Assembly (NCBI RefSeq): GCF_015355755.1
Contig: NZ_JACVEE010000001.1
Span: forward strand, 372,001 to 436,000
Source of the DNA: Nocardia sp. XZ_19_385
GTDB taxonomy: Bacteria > Actinomycetota > Actinomycetes > Mycobacteriales > Mycobacteriaceae
Reading direction: 5' to 3'
Length of the DNA stretch: 64,000 nt
Made by a program: the position numbers and the translations under genes. Below, one piece after another: positions 1 to 8,211 of this stretch (position 1 is its first letter; every line of letters begins with the position of its first letter). The notes below the pieces were generated by a model. The model saw only the letters and a list, made by a program, of their open reading frames with translations, was not told the origin of the DNA and did no database searches.

Positions 1-1
1 C

Positions 2-610
2 AAACTCGGCTCGAATCTCGCGCTACTCGGCTTGTTCGAAACCACTTACGACGCCAGTTATCAGAAGCGGTTCGAGCAGGCGATCGTGGCGGCGCAACGG
101 GGCGACGGAACACCACTGGCGAAACTGGCCGACAGCTATGTGGGTCGCGGCGAGAACGGCCGGTTCTCCAGTTCGGATCCCGCGTTCTGGGCGATCCAGT
201 GCGCCAACGACGACCCGGCCCGCTACCGCACCAAAACCGAGGAACAGATCATGGACGCCCTGAATCGGGTGGCCGAACGCTATGCGGCGTCCGGGCCGCT
301 GTTCGGTGCGAACCGGGTGTTCAGTACGCCACTGTGCCTGTTCTGGCAGGTGCCGCCGAGCCGGGCCTCGGCCGGAGTGGACGCGAAGGGCGCGCCGACC
401 ATCGTGCTGGTCAACAACACCGGGGACCCGGCGACACCGCTGGAAGACGCCGAACATGTGGCGGACACCCTGGACAACGCGGTTCTGGTGGTCAACGAGC
501 ACGACGGGCACATCGCCTTCGACAACGGATCGGAGTGCGTGGACGGGATCGTGCTCGGCTTCTTCTTCGACGGCGAGCTGCCCGCGCCCGGAACCCGGTG
601 CCGCCGTTGA
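2..610 (+). CDS. TAP-like alpha/beta hydrolase, C-terminal part (5' truncated by window edge)
   Basis: The reading frame is open from base 2, so the gene begins before the window; about 202 codons are visible. The protein resembles the C-terminal part of secreted tripeptidyl-aminopeptidase-type S33 hydrolases. It has the region around WAIQCANDD, a core strand TIVLVNNTGDPATPLEDAE with the likely catalytic Asp in GDPATP, and EHDGHIAF with the likely catalytic His. A C-terminal Cys (GTRC) pairs with an upstream Cys in this family. The nucleophile Ser lies outside the window. A broken copy of the same domain lies at 6580-7116. It ends nine bases before the convergent efflux gene. Substrate unknown. 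Confidence 0.8.
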   Translation, partial: KLGSNLALLGLFETTYDASYQKRFEQAIVAAQRGDGTPLAKLADSYVGRGENGRFSSSDPAFWAIQCANDDPARYRTKTEEQIMDALNRVAERYAASGPLFGANRVFSTPLCLFWQVPPSRASAGVDAKGAPTIVLVNNTGDPATPLEDAEHVADTLDNAVLVVNEHDGHIAFDNGSECVDGIVLGFFFDGELPAPGTRCRR

Positions 611-618
611 GTTTCCGC

Positions 619-1296
619 TCAGCAGTTGTCGCAGCACGCGGCCGGTGCGGCGCCGACCGGCGGTGTCGCGCAGCAGACGTCGCCTTTCCAGGCGTTGCGG
701 CCTTCCTTGACGGCGATGACCGCGATCACCAGTGCCGCGATCGGATCCGCCCATGACCAGCCGAACAGACTGTTCAGCAGCAGGCCGACCAGCAGAACCG
801 CCGACAGGTAGGTGCACAAAAGCGTCTGCTTGGAATCGGCGACCGCCGAGGCCGAACCCAGTTCGCGCCCGGCCTGGCGCTGCAACCACGACAGCACCGG
901 CATGATGACCAAACTCGCTGCCGCCAAAGCGATCCCGACCGAGGAGTGCCGCGCCTCGCCGACGCCCAGCAGCGAGCGGACCGCGTCGACGGTGACGTAG
1001 GCGGCCAGCGCGAAGAAGGAGAACGCGATGATCCGCAGCGCCACCTTCTCCCGCGCCTCGGGATCGCGACCGGCGAACTGCCACGCCACGGCCGCCGCCG
1101 AGGACACCTCGATCACCGAGTCCAAGCCGAACCCGATCAACGCCGTCGAGGACACGCGAGCGCCTTCGGTGAGCGCGATGCTCGCCTCGAGCACGTTGTA
1201 GGTGATCGTCGCGGCCACGAACCAGCGGATGCGCTTGGCCAGCAGAGCGCGCCGGTCAGCGACGGTGTCCAGCGCGGGCATGCCGAGGTTCGTCAT
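619..1296 (-). CDS. Cation diffusion facilitator-like metal efflux protein
   Basis: A 225-residue membrane protein with five or six hydrophobic segments, ending in a Cys-rich tail (CCATPP and ACCDNC) that could bind soft metals. It resembles the transmembrane part of CDF-type cation transporters and lacks their usual C-terminal cytoplasmic domain. The ATG at 1296 overlaps the stop of the upstream CmtR-like gene (TGATG) and follows a GAGGGGGA ribosome site at good distance. A GTG nine bases upstream (1305) is possible but lies too close to that site. The sensor-pump pairing suggests Cd, Pb or Zn export; the metal is inferred. Confidence 0.82.
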   Translation of the reverse strand: MTNLGMPALDTVADRRALLAKRIRWFVAATITYNVLEASIALTEGARVSSTALIGFGLDSVIEVSSAAAVAWQFAGRDPEAREKVALRIIAFSFFALAAYVTVDAVRSLLGVGEARHSSVGIALAAASLVIMPVLSWLQRQAGRELGSASAVADSKQTLLCTYLSAVLLVGLLLNSLFGWSWADPIAALVIAVIAVKEGRNAWKGDVCCATPPVGAAPAACCDNC

Positions 1297-1628
1297 CAGC
1301 AGCACTCCCCCTCGGCATCGTCGGAGCAGCGGCAGGCCGGATCCACCGCGAGCACCAGCCCGAGCAGGTCGTCGAGAGCGTGGCTGATGCGCTTGTCCGC
1401 GAGTTCATACCGGCTGCGCCGACCCTCCGGCACCGCCACGACCAGACCGCAACCACGAAGGCACGCAAGGTGATTGGACAGGATTTGGCGGGAGACCCCG
1501 AGTTCGTCGGCCAGCTCGGCCGGATATCCCGGGCCTTGGCGCAGCCGCAGCAGAATCCGGGTCCGGGTCGCGTCGGAGAGCGCGTACCCGAATCGGGCCA
1601 GAGCTTCGTTCTGAATGGCGGTCTGCAC
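1296..1628 (-). CDS. ArsR/SmtB-family metal sensor, CmtR-like
   Basis: 110 residues, winged helix-turn-helix. The recognition-helix stretch SNHLACLRGCGLVVA closely matches M. tuberculosis CmtR, whose Cys57 and Cys61 bind Cd(II)/Pb(II) together with a C-terminal Cys. Here Cys56 and Cys60 occupy those places, and the tail carries Cys99, Cys101, Cys109 and Cys110. CmtR-type repressors leave DNA when loaded with metal, which here would release this gene and the coupled efflux gene. Divergent from the HAD phosphatase gene. Family confident; exact metal inferred from the ligand set. Confidence 0.88.
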   Translation of the reverse strand: MQTAIQNEALARFGYALSDATRTRILLRLRQGPGYPAELADELGVSRQILSNHLACLRGCGLVVAVPEGRRSRYELADKRISHALDDLLGLVLAVDPACRCSDDAEGECC

Positions 1629-1638
1629 ACACTGACAG

Positions 1639-1674
1639 TACAGCAGAATCTGTATTCAGAAAATCGTGTACAGA
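1639..1674. promoter_or_regulatory. Candidate CmtR-like operator
   Basis: The 69-base gap between the sensor (minus) and the HAD gene (plus) holds three copies of one pentamer in alternating orientation: TACAG 1639-1643, CTGTA 1650-1654, TACAG 1669-1673. The middle one is part of the dyad TCTGTATTCAGA (1649-1660). Dyads of this sort are typical ArsR/SmtB targets. Location and symmetry are seen; binding is inferred. Confidence 0.4.
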
Positions 1675-1697
1675 GCCACCGCGCTAGGGTTGGCCTC

Positions 1698-2318
1698 GTG
1701 ACCTGGACCGTCGGCTTCGACCTCGATATGACCCTGATCAACTCCCAGCCCGGTGTGGCGAAGGCGCTCGACACCATCGCCACCGAGTTCGGGCTGCCAC
1801 TGCAGGGCGAGCAGATCGCCGCACGGCTCGGTCCCCCGCTACCCATGCTCCTGGCCGACGCGGGCGCACCCGAGGACCTCATCCCGGCCATGGTGGCGCG
1901 CTACCGCGAGCTCTACCCGACCGTCGTCCCCCTCGTTCCGGCGATGCCCGGTGCGGACGCCGCACTGGCCGCCGTCCGGGACCGCGGCGGCCGGGTCCTC
2001 GTCGTCACCGGCAAGCACGAGCCACTCGCGAAGCTGCATATCGACGAACTGGGCTGGCACGTGGACGATCTCGTGGGCGACCTGTGGTCCGCGGGCAAGG
2101 CCGACGCACTGCGCGCGCACGGCGCTTCGATCTATGTCGGCGACCATGTGGGTGACATGCAGGGTGCCCGCGCGGCCGAGGTGCACGCCGTCGGGGTCAC
2201 GACCGGCCCCTGCGCTGCCGCGGAACTCCGCGCGGCCGGCGCCGACGTCATCCTGACCAGCCTGACCGAGTTCCCTTCCTGGCTCGTGAATTACCGAACT
2301 GCCACTCACCTGTCCTGA
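1698..2318 (+). CDS. HAD-superfamily hydrolase (phosphoglycolate phosphatase-like)
   Basis: 206 residues from the GTG at 1698. The frame is open further upstream, but that part overlaps the CmtR-like gene and its operator. HAD motif I is FDLDMTL at residues 7-13, with the nucleophile Asp and general acid/base Asp; motif II is VLVVTGK; motif IV is GDHVGD. A helical cap lies between motifs I and II. The layout fits phosphoglycolate or pyrophosphate phosphatase-like enzymes, but substrate cannot be read from sequence. Although phosphoglycolate is a Rubisco by-product, this gene is 36 kb from the Rubisco operon, so no link is claimed. Its 3' end overlaps the convergent MerR gene by 13 bases. Confidence 0.8.
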   Translation: MTWTVGFDLDMTLINSQPGVAKALDTIATEFGLPLQGEQIAARLGPPLPMLLADAGAPEDLIPAMVARYRELYPTVVPLVPAMPGADAALAAVRDRGGRVLVVTGKHEPLAKLHIDELGWHVDDLVGDLWSAGKADALRAHGASIYVGDHVGDMQGARAAEVHAVGVTTGPCAAAELRAAGADVILTSLTEFPSWLVNYRTATHLS

Positions 2319-2731
2319 ATGGATTTGCGGCGTGGGGTGCCCGCGCTCGGGGCTTGGCCCAGGATCCCGAGGAACTTCGGGCATTCCATATGGCTCGGCG
2401 CCGGGCACGCGGCGGCATGCCGGAGTCCGTCGCGCATCGCGGTGAGTTCGCCGATCTTGCGGTCCAGTTCGTCGGCTTTGGCGGTGAACATCTCCCGGTC
2501 GAGGTGCGGCTGCCCGTCCGAACCGAACATGCAGGCGATCTCGTCCAGCGAGAATCCGGCGCTGCCCGCCACGGTGATCAGCGAAAGGCGTTGCAGCACA
2601 GCCGGGTCGAACAGGCGGCGTAATCCCCGGCGGCCGGTCGAGGCGATCAGCCCCCGCTCCTCGTAGTAGCGCAGCGTCGAGGCGGGCAAACCGGATCGCC
2701 GGGCAACTTCCGCTATATCGAGAACATCCAT
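2306..2731 (-). CDS. MerR-family transcriptional regulator
   Basis: 141 residues from the ATG at 2731. The N-terminal MerR helix-turn-helix is at residues 5-40 (IAEVARRSGLPASTLRYYEE), followed by the wing and a dimerisation helix (ADELDRKIGELTAMRDGL). Two Cys at the C-terminus (ACPAPSHMECPKF) resemble those in a common actinobacterial MerR subgroup; the four-Cys iron-sulphur signature of SoxR is absent. The longer GTG start at 2761 would run through the operator and is rejected. Divergent from the methyltransferase gene, its likely target. Confidence 0.85.
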   Translation of the reverse strand: MDVLDIAEVARRSGLPASTLRYYEERGLIASTGRRGLRRLFDPAVLQRLSLITVAGSAGFSLDEIACMFGSDGQPHLDREMFTAKADELDRKIGELTAMRDGLRHAAACPAPSHMECPKFLGILGQAPSAGTPRRKSIQDR

Positions 2732-2733
2732 GG

Positions 2734-2764
2734 TTGACCTCAAGTCGACTTGAATTGACACAGT
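2734..2764 (+). promoter_or_regulatory. MerR-type promoter for the methyltransferase gene
   Basis: TTGACC (2734-2739) is followed by exactly 19 bases and then CACAGT (2759-2764) as a weak -10. The overlong spacer contains the perfect palindrome TCAAGTCGACTTGA (2740-2753). This is the classic MerR-family layout, and the dyad matches 14 of 18 positions of the E. coli soxS box. The -10 ends six bases before the ATG at 2771, so the transcript would be leaderless. Confidence 0.6.
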
Positions 2765-2770
2765 TTAGGC

Positions 2771-3598
2771 ATGAAACCCACGCAGCGGAATGAAGACCAG
2801 CAGGCACGCTGGAACGGACGGTCGGGGAACGCCTGGGTCGAGGCGCAGCACGTCGTCGATCAGGTATTGCGGCCGTTCGAGGAAATACTGGTCGACACCG
2901 CACGCAAACTGTCGGCGCAGCGGGTGCTCGACGTCGGCTGCGGCACCGGCGGCACCACGATAGCCGTCGCGGCTGCCCTCGAATCGAGTCAGGTTGTCGG
3001 CGTGGATATCTCGGAACCGATGATCACCGCCGCGCGCGCCCGCGCGCCCCATCCGGCGGTAACGTTCTTGCAGGCCGACGCCCAAACCCACCCCTTCGAG
3101 CCGAGCTTCGATCTGATCATGTCCCGTTTCGGCGTCATGTTCTTCCAGGACCCCGGGCAGGCCTTCACCAACCTTCGTCGCGCCGCGACCGGCACCGGCG
3201 AACTGCGCTGCATCGTCTGGCGCGATCCCGAAGAGAACCCCTTCATGACCACCGCCGAACGCGCCGCCGCGCCACTCCTGCCGGACCTCCCCACCCGAAT
3301 CCCGGACGCCCCCGGCCAATTCGGCCTCGCGAACAAGGACCGGACGGCGAGCATCCTGGGCGACAGCGGCTGGACCGATATCGCCATCGAACCGCTCGAC
3401 GTCGAATGCGCCATGCCCGAGGACGTCCTGACCTGGTACTTCTCCACCCTCGGCCCCGTGGGCATCCTGCTGGCCGGGGTGGACGAGACCACCCGCGCCC
3501 GCGTCGTCGAAACCGTCCGCCCCGCCTTCGACCCCTTCGTGCACGGCGACCAGGTCCGCTACACCGCCGCCTGCTGGATGCTCAGCGCACACGCCTGA
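2771..3598 (+). CDS. Class I SAM-dependent methyltransferase
   Basis: 275 residues. Motif I is VLDVGCGTGG at about residues 52-61, followed by an acidic residue at the end of strand 2 (VVGVDIS) and the post-motif QADAQ, all typical of SAM-binding Rossmann methyltransferases of the Methyltransf_11/25 type. No ribosome site precedes the ATG, which fits a leaderless message from the MerR-type promoter. The divergent MerR gene is the probable regulator. Acceptor substrate unknown. Confidence 0.83.
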   Translation: MKPTQRNEDQQARWNGRSGNAWVEAQHVVDQVLRPFEEILVDTARKLSAQRVLDVGCGTGGTTIAVAAALESSQVVGVDISEPMITAARARAPHPAVTFLQADAQTHPFEPSFDLIMSRFGVMFFQDPGQAFTNLRRAATGTGELRCIVWRDPEENPFMTTAERAAAPLLPDLPTRIPDAPGQFGLANKDRTASILGDSGWTDIAIEPLDVECAMPEDVLTWYFSTLGPVGILLAGVDETTRARVVETVRPAFDPFVHGDQVRYTAACWMLSAHA

Positions 3599-3647
3599 CT
3601 CACCGAATCTTGCGCTGACCCACCGCATCCGAGCTAGCGTCGGTGGG

Positions 3648-4220
3648 GTGACTGCCATCGTATGGGTGAAACCGGAAGGCGCCGAACTGGCCGAGGTCGA
3701 GCTCGGCCAGGATCGGCTCAGAGCGACAGGGACCGCGATCGGCGGCGATCCCCTGCCCTATCAGCTGGAGTACGACCTCACCACCGGTGAACGCTGGATC
3801 ACCGAGCGGTTGTTCGTCAAGACCTACGGCCCCGGCTGGTCCCGCTCGCTCGAGCTGATCAACAACCCGGCCGGCCGCTGGACGATCAACGCCGAAGCCG
3901 AGGGCCAAGTCGATCTACCACCACCCGGCGGCGACCCGGCTGCGGTCACCGGCGCCCTCGACTGCGACCTCGGCCTGTCCCCGCTCACCAACACTATGCC
4001 GGTCCTGCGTGGCGGTTTCCTGCAACGAGGCGAAGGCGAACACCTGATGGCCTGGGTCTCCGTCCCGGCCCTCGTGGTGATCCCGTCACGCCAGACCTAC
4101 CGCCACGCCCGCCCCGGCGTCGTCAGCTACGCCAGCGAACGCTTCACCGAGGACATAGTTTTCGGCGCGGACGGCCTCGTCGAAAACTATCCCTCGATCG
4201 GACGACGCATCCGCCCTTGA
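3648..4220 (+). CDS. Putative glycolipid-binding domain protein (DUF1089/PF06475-like)
   Basis: 190 residues from a GTG at 3648. The whole length resembles the putative glycolipid-binding family. Features include an N-terminal WVKPEGAELAEVEL segment, a GERWITERLFVKTYG strand and a C-terminal RPGVVSYASERFTEDI segment. There is no signal peptide or membrane segment, so it is probably cytoplasmic. Function is not established for the family and the name rests on structural annotation. It ends one base before the convergent UvrA-like gene. Confidence 0.72.
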   Translation: MTAIVWVKPEGAELAEVELGQDRLRATGTAIGGDPLPYQLEYDLTTGERWITERLFVKTYGPGWSRSLELINNPAGRWTINAEAEGQVDLPPPGGDPAAVTGALDCDLGLSPLTNTMPVLRGGFLQRGEGEHLMAWVSVPALVVIPSRQTYRHARPGVVSYASERFTEDIVFGADGLVENYPSIGRRIRP

Positions 4221-4221
4221 G

Positions 4222-6507
4222 CTAGGCCGCCTTGTACTTGCGGAGGTATTCGCCGGTCAGGGAGGTGGGGTGGGTGAGCAGCTCGGCCGGCGTACCCGTG
4301 AAAACGATTTCGCCGCCGGCCTTGCCGCCGTCGGGGCCCAGGTCGATGACCCAGTCGGAGTGGGCGACGACGTCGAGGTTGTGTTCGATGACGACGACGG
4401 TGTTGCCGCGTTCGACGAGGTTGTCCATCAGAGCGAGCAGCGTGTCGACATCGGACATGTGCAGGCCGGTGGTGGGTTCGTCGAGGACGTAGATCGAGCC
4501 GGTGTTGCCCAGTTGGGTGGCGAGTTTGATGCGCTGGCGTTCACCGCCGGACAGCGTGCTCATGGCTTGGCCGAGGCTCAGGTAGTCCAGGCCGACTTCG
4601 TTCATGGTGCGCAACTTGGCATTCAGCGCTTTTTCGGTGAAGAACTCCAGCGCTTCCTCGGCCGAGAGTTCGAGCACGTCGGCGATCGACTTGCCGCGCA
4701 GCTGGTGCACCAGCACCTCGTCGGAGAAGCGGCGGCCGTCGCAGGCGTCGCAGTGTGTGGTGACCGGGTCCATGTAGGCGATTTCGGTGATGATCACGCC
4801 GCGGCCCTCGCACTGCTTGCAGGCGCCGTCGGAGTTGAAGCTGAACAGGCCCGGGGTCTGGCCGCTCGCCTTGGCGAACAGTTTCCGGATCGGGTCCATC
4901 AGGCCGAGGTAGGTGGCGGGCGTGGAGCGAGAGGAGGCGCCGATGGCGGATTGGTCGACGAAGATCGCCTCGGGGTGCGCGGGCACGAACACATCCCGGA
5001 TCAGCGAGCTCTTGCCCGAACCGGCCACACCGGTGATCGAGGTGAGGATGCCGGTCGGGATCGCGACGGTCACGTCTTTCAAGTTGTGCACGGTGGCGTG
5101 CTCGATCAGTAGCTCGCCGTTGGCCTTCCGGAACGACTCCTTGACCCGGAAGGCCCGGCGCAGCCCGGCGCCGGTGGGGGTATCGGCTTGCTTCAGTTCG
5201 TCGAAACTGCCCTGGAACACCACTTCGCCGCCGTGCACGCCCGCGCGCGGGCCGACATCGACGATGTGGTCGGCGATCTGGATGACATCGGGATCGTGCT
5301 CGACCACGAGCACGGTATTTCCTTTGTCCCGCAACGCCCGCAGCAGATCGTTCAGCCGGCCCACGTCGCGCGGATGCAGGCCGACGCTCGGCTCGTCGAA
5401 GATGTAGGTGAGACCGATCAGCGTGGAGGACAGGTGCTTGATCATCTTGAGCCGCTGGCCCTCACCGCCGGACAGCGTCGAGGTCGCGCGATCCAGGCTC
5501 AGGTAGCCGAGCCCGATATCGATGATCCGCTGCAGAGCGGTGCGGATCGCCTCGGCCAATCCGAGCGCGCCCGGGTCGGTGATCTCGTCCAGCACCGCCA
5601 GCAGGTCGCTGATCTGCATCCGCGACCACTCTGCGATATTGCGCCCGTTGATCTTCGTGGCGAGCGCCGCCTGGCTGAGCCGCGCCCCGTCACAGGTGGT
5701 GCAGACGCCCTCGGTGAGGAACTTCGCGATCTGCTCGCGCGTCTTCTCGCTCAGCGTGGAGGTGTCGCGCTGCAACCGGGTGCGGGTGAATTTCGCCGCC
5801 AGCCCTTCGTAATTCGCCTTCCACGAGCCCTTGGCGAAGGTCAGCTCCACCTGGCCGCCGCTGCCGTAGAGGAAATCCTGCCACTCCAACTCGGTGTAAT
5901 CGGCCAGCTTCTTGTCCAGGTCGAACCGGCCCGAATTGCCGTACAGCTGCCAATCACCGCTGCCCGGTGCGTATCCCGGCAGCAGGATCGCGCCCTCGTT
6001 CAGCGACTTGCCGCGATCCACCAGCCGATCCGGATCCGCCTGCGCGCGGAACCCGAGCCCGTCACAGTCCGGGCACATGCCCTGGGGCACATTGAACGAA
6101 TAGTCGTAGACCAACCCCGACGACGGCGACCCGAACCGCGCGAACATCGCCCGCACCATCGAATAGATGTCGGTCATCGTGCCCACCGTCGACCGCGGTC
6201 CACCGCCCACCGGCTGCTGATCGATGATCACCGGCGCGTTCAACCCCTCGATCGCCTCGGCATGCGGCCGCTCGTACCGCGGCAGGAAGTTCAGGATGAA
6301 CGCCGGAAACGTCGCATAGAGCTGCCGCTGCGATTCCACGGCGATGGTGTCGAACACGATCGATGACTTCCCGGAGCCGGAAACGCCGGTGAACACAGTG
6401 ATTTTGTTCTTGGGGATCTCCAGCGAGACGTTGCGCAGGTTGTGCTCGCGGGCGCCGAGGATCCGGATGACGGCAGCGTCGGGCACGGCGGAATCGGTAG
6501 CAGGCAT
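4222..6507 (-). CDS. UvrA-like tandem ABC ATPase (DrrC-type, drug-resistance class)
   Basis: 761 residues with two complete ABC modules: Walker A at residues 41-49 (GVSGSGKSS) and a second GVAGSGKSS; signatures TLSGGEGQRL and TLSGGERQRI; Walker B in YIFDEPSVGLHP and [12 protein letters not shown]. CxxC zinc pairs occur (CPDCDG, CTTCDG, CKQCEG, CDACDG). True UvrA is about 950 residues; this length matches the shorter UvrA-like group that includes the daunorubicin resistance protein DrrC, thought to release DNA-bound intercalators. The start at 6507 is chosen over 6519 and 6588 because homology begins there; no strong ribosome site is visible. The DrrAB-like pair is about 20 kb away. Confidence 0.85.
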   Translation of the reverse strand: MPATDSAVPDAAVIRILGAREHNLRNVSLEIPKNKITVFTGVSGSGKSSIVFDTIAVESQRQLYATFPAFILNFLPRYERPHAEAIEGLNAPVIIDQQPVGGGPRSTVGTMTDIYSMVRAMFARFGSPSSGLVYDYSFNVPQGMCPDCDGLGFRAQADPDRLVDRGKSLNEGAILLPGYAPGSGDWQLYGNSGRFDLDKKLADYTELEWQDFLYGSGGQVELTFAKGSWKANYEGLAAKFTRTRLQRDTSTLSEKTREQIAKFLTEGVCTTCDGARLSQAALATKINGRNIAEWSRMQISDLLAVLDEITDPGALGLAEAIRTALQRIIDIGLGYLSLDRATSTLSGGEGQRLKMIKHLSSTLIGLTYIFDEPSVGLHPRDVGRLNDLLRALRDKGNTVLVVEHDPDVIQIADHIVDVGPRAGVHGGEVVFQGSFDELKQADTPTGAGLRRAFRVKESFRKANGELLIEHATVHNLKDVTVAIPTGILTSITGVAGSGKSSLIRDVFVPAHPEAIFVDQSAIGASSRSTPATYLGLMDPIRKLFAKASGQTPGLFSFNSDGACKQCEGRGVIITEIAYMDPVTTHCDACDGRRFSDEVLVHQLRGKSIADVLELSAEEALEFFTEKALNAKLRTMNEVGLDYLSLGQAMSTLSGGERQRIKLATQLGNTGSIYVLDEPTTGLHMSDVDTLLALMDNLVERGNTVVVIEHNLDVVAHSDWVIDLGPDGGKAGGEIVFTGTPAELLTHPTSLTGEYLRKYKAA

Positions 6508-6579
6508 GCCGACCACCATGCCATGAGATACCGACAAAATACCGCACGTAGAGTGACGTAAATCACATGCATAGCGGGA

Positions 6580-7116
6580 GTGAATCATCGCAAGTGGCGG
6601 CTCGCCACCTTTCGCCTACCGCAACTCACCGACGAACTCGGCGGGAACCTCCTCCAGGCCGGTTCTCGTGTCGGCTGGTGGACGGCACGCAGCTGCAACG
6701 ACGCGGGCTGGAGCCACGATCTCGACGAGATCGTCAGCGCCGCAAAACAACTCGCCGACCAAGCCCACTGACCTACCTCGATGGGTTTTACCGCGGCCTG
6801 CGCCTTCTGGCCCGAACCACATCACGACCCGAACCCAGCCCCCCTCGATCGCGTCGCGTCCGCACTGTTGATCGTCAACGAGAAGGACCCGGTAACACCG
6901 ATCCCCGGAGCCCGCGCAGTCCGCACCGCTATCCCGGGCTCCCGGCTCATCACAGTCTCCGGCAAACAGGCCCACCTCGCCCTGCCACAGACCCTGCCCA
7001 ACGGACTACCCGGCTCGATCCCCGCCACCAGCACCTGCGCCACCACCGCGGCCATCGAATACCTTGTGCCCGGCCGACTCCCGGACACCGACACCACCTG
7101 CCGACCCGACCGATAA
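6580..7116 (+). pseudogene. Remnant of TAP-like alpha/beta hydrolase (C-terminal domain, in-frame stop)
   Basis: One frame from 6580 to 7116 is interrupted only by a TGA at 6769-6771. Upstream lies SCNDAGWSHD; downstream lie TAACAFWPEP, ALLIVNEKDPVTPIPGA and a C-terminal Cys-containing tail (DTTC). These are landmarks of the C-terminal domain of secreted tripeptidyl-aminopeptidase-like hydrolases and line up in order with the intact domain at 2-610. The catalytic N-terminal domain (GXSXG) is missing. Both pieces staying in one frame across the stop argues for a decayed gene. An intact locus elsewhere may be its parent. Confidence 0.7.
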
Positions 7117-7153
7117 GAGTCGCTCATCGACCGGCGCAGCGGTCCAGAAAGTT

Positions 7154-7342
7154 TCACATCAGGGCGGTGACTTCGGCCAGATGGGTTTCCAGGAGCCAGT
7201 GGCCACCGTCGAAGGTGTAGGAGAAATCGGGGGATGCCGCGCTGTAGCCGAAGCCTGGGAAATCGGGAGCTACTGTTCGCCAGCGATCGGCCACGGCGGG
7301 CATGAGATCACGGAATTCGAAGGAGGTGATGGATATCCATCA
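7154..7342 (-). pseudogene. Internally deleted alpha/beta-hydrolase remnant
   Basis: The minus frame ending at 7154 encodes [14 protein letters not shown], then [12 protein letters not shown] and FSYTFD, and passes directly into [12 protein letters not shown]. In epoxide hydrolase/dehalogenase-type enzymes the first part lies before the nucleophile and the second contains the catalytic His near the C-terminus, so about 170 central residues (nucleophile and cap) are gone without loss of frame. The intact hydrolase at 35150-36055 shows the same landmarks (APDYPGFG, GHFALETH) in full spacing. No start codon is evident; the open frame begins after a stop at about 7340. Confidence 0.65.
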
Positions 7343-7397
7343 ACCGCCAACCGGCAATGGCGCACCGCACTCATAGGAAATCCTCCCTCATTTCGTG

Positions 7398-7437
7398 TGA
7401 TCACTTCTTCGCGCGGTACCCACGGAGGAAGTGATCA
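7398..7437. repeat. Inverted repeat, 10-base arms
   Basis: TGATCACTTC (7398-7407) and its exact complement GAAGTGATCA (7428-7437) are separated by 20 bases. It lies between the hydrolase remnant and the next gene. It could be a terminator-like hairpin, an operator pair or a scar of the rearrangement that made the remnant; nothing decides between these. Confidence 0.4.
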
Positions 7438-7504
7438 TTCCCGGGTGTGAATGCATAGCGATAACGCATCATTCGCCCTGGTTACGAGTCCGTAGAGTCG
7501 GGGG

Positions 7505-8089
7505 GTGAGTCGCGATCCGTACTGGAACCACAACACGCGCTACCACCCTTGGCTGCTCGGGCAGGTGCCTACGCGAGCACGCACTGCGCTCGATGTCGGC
7601 TGTGGCGACGGGCTGCTCGCACGGAAATTGAGCACGCGGTGCGATTCGGTGCTGGGTGTCGACCTGGATCCGGCCATTCTCACGACCGCGGACAAGACGC
7701 CGAACATTCGGTACGAGCGGGCCGATTTCCGCACCGTGCGTGGCACTTTCGACTTCGTGGCAGCGGTGGCAAGTCTGCATCACGTGCCATTGACCGAGGG
7801 TTTGTGCGCGTCGCGGCGGCTGGTGGCACCGGGCGGCACGCTCGCGGTGGTGGGGCTGTCGAAGCTGACACTGCGAACCGACTGGGGTCAGCTGGCGCTC
7901 TGGCCCGCGGTGCTAGCGGTCGATCTGTGGCCGCCGCGCCCCAGCGGGCCACCCGCGATGATCGTCCGCGACTCGGCCGACACCCTCGCCGAAATTCGTC
8001 GCGCCGCGGCCTCGGCATTGCCGGGCGCGCGAATCCGCCGCCGACTGATGTGGCGCTACACGCTGAGTTGGACTCGGCCCGCGAATTAA
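7505..8089 (+). CDS. Small class I SAM-dependent methyltransferase
   Basis: 194 residues from a GTG at 7505. Motif I is ALDVGCGDG (residues 28-36), strand 2 ends VLGVDLD, and strand 4 is FVAAVASLHHV, the usual order for Methyltransf_11/25 enzymes. A C-terminal extension with basic residues (RIRRRLMWRYTLSW) follows the core, as in uncharacterised actinobacterial methyltransferases. Substrate unknown. No operon partner is evident. Confidence 0.8.
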   Translation: MSRDPYWNHNTRYHPWLLGQVPTRARTALDVGCGDGLLARKLSTRCDSVLGVDLDPAILTTADKTPNIRYERADFRTVRGTFDFVAAVASLHHVPLTEGLCASRRLVAPGGTLAVVGLSKLTLRTDWGQLALWPAVLAVDLWPPRPSGPPAMIVRDSADTLAEIRRAAASALPGARIRRRLMWRYTLSWTRPAN

Positions 8090-8211
8090 TGGTGCATTGA
8101 TCTGAAAATCGTTCCGCCGCGTCGCGATGGGTTAACAGTGTTCTGCCCCTAGAGTGAGTGCTGAATATTAGCTGTTCATACCCGCGCACGCCGATTCGAA
8201 GGGTTGATCAG

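Noticed and set aside
2306..2731. The MerR gene as SoxR
   Set aside because: It lacks the CX2CXCX5C iron-sulphur motif; only two Cys are present near the C-terminus.
4222..6507. Housekeeping UvrA
   Set aside because: Too short (761 residues), no uvrB or uvrC nearby, and length and layout match DrrC-like proteins.
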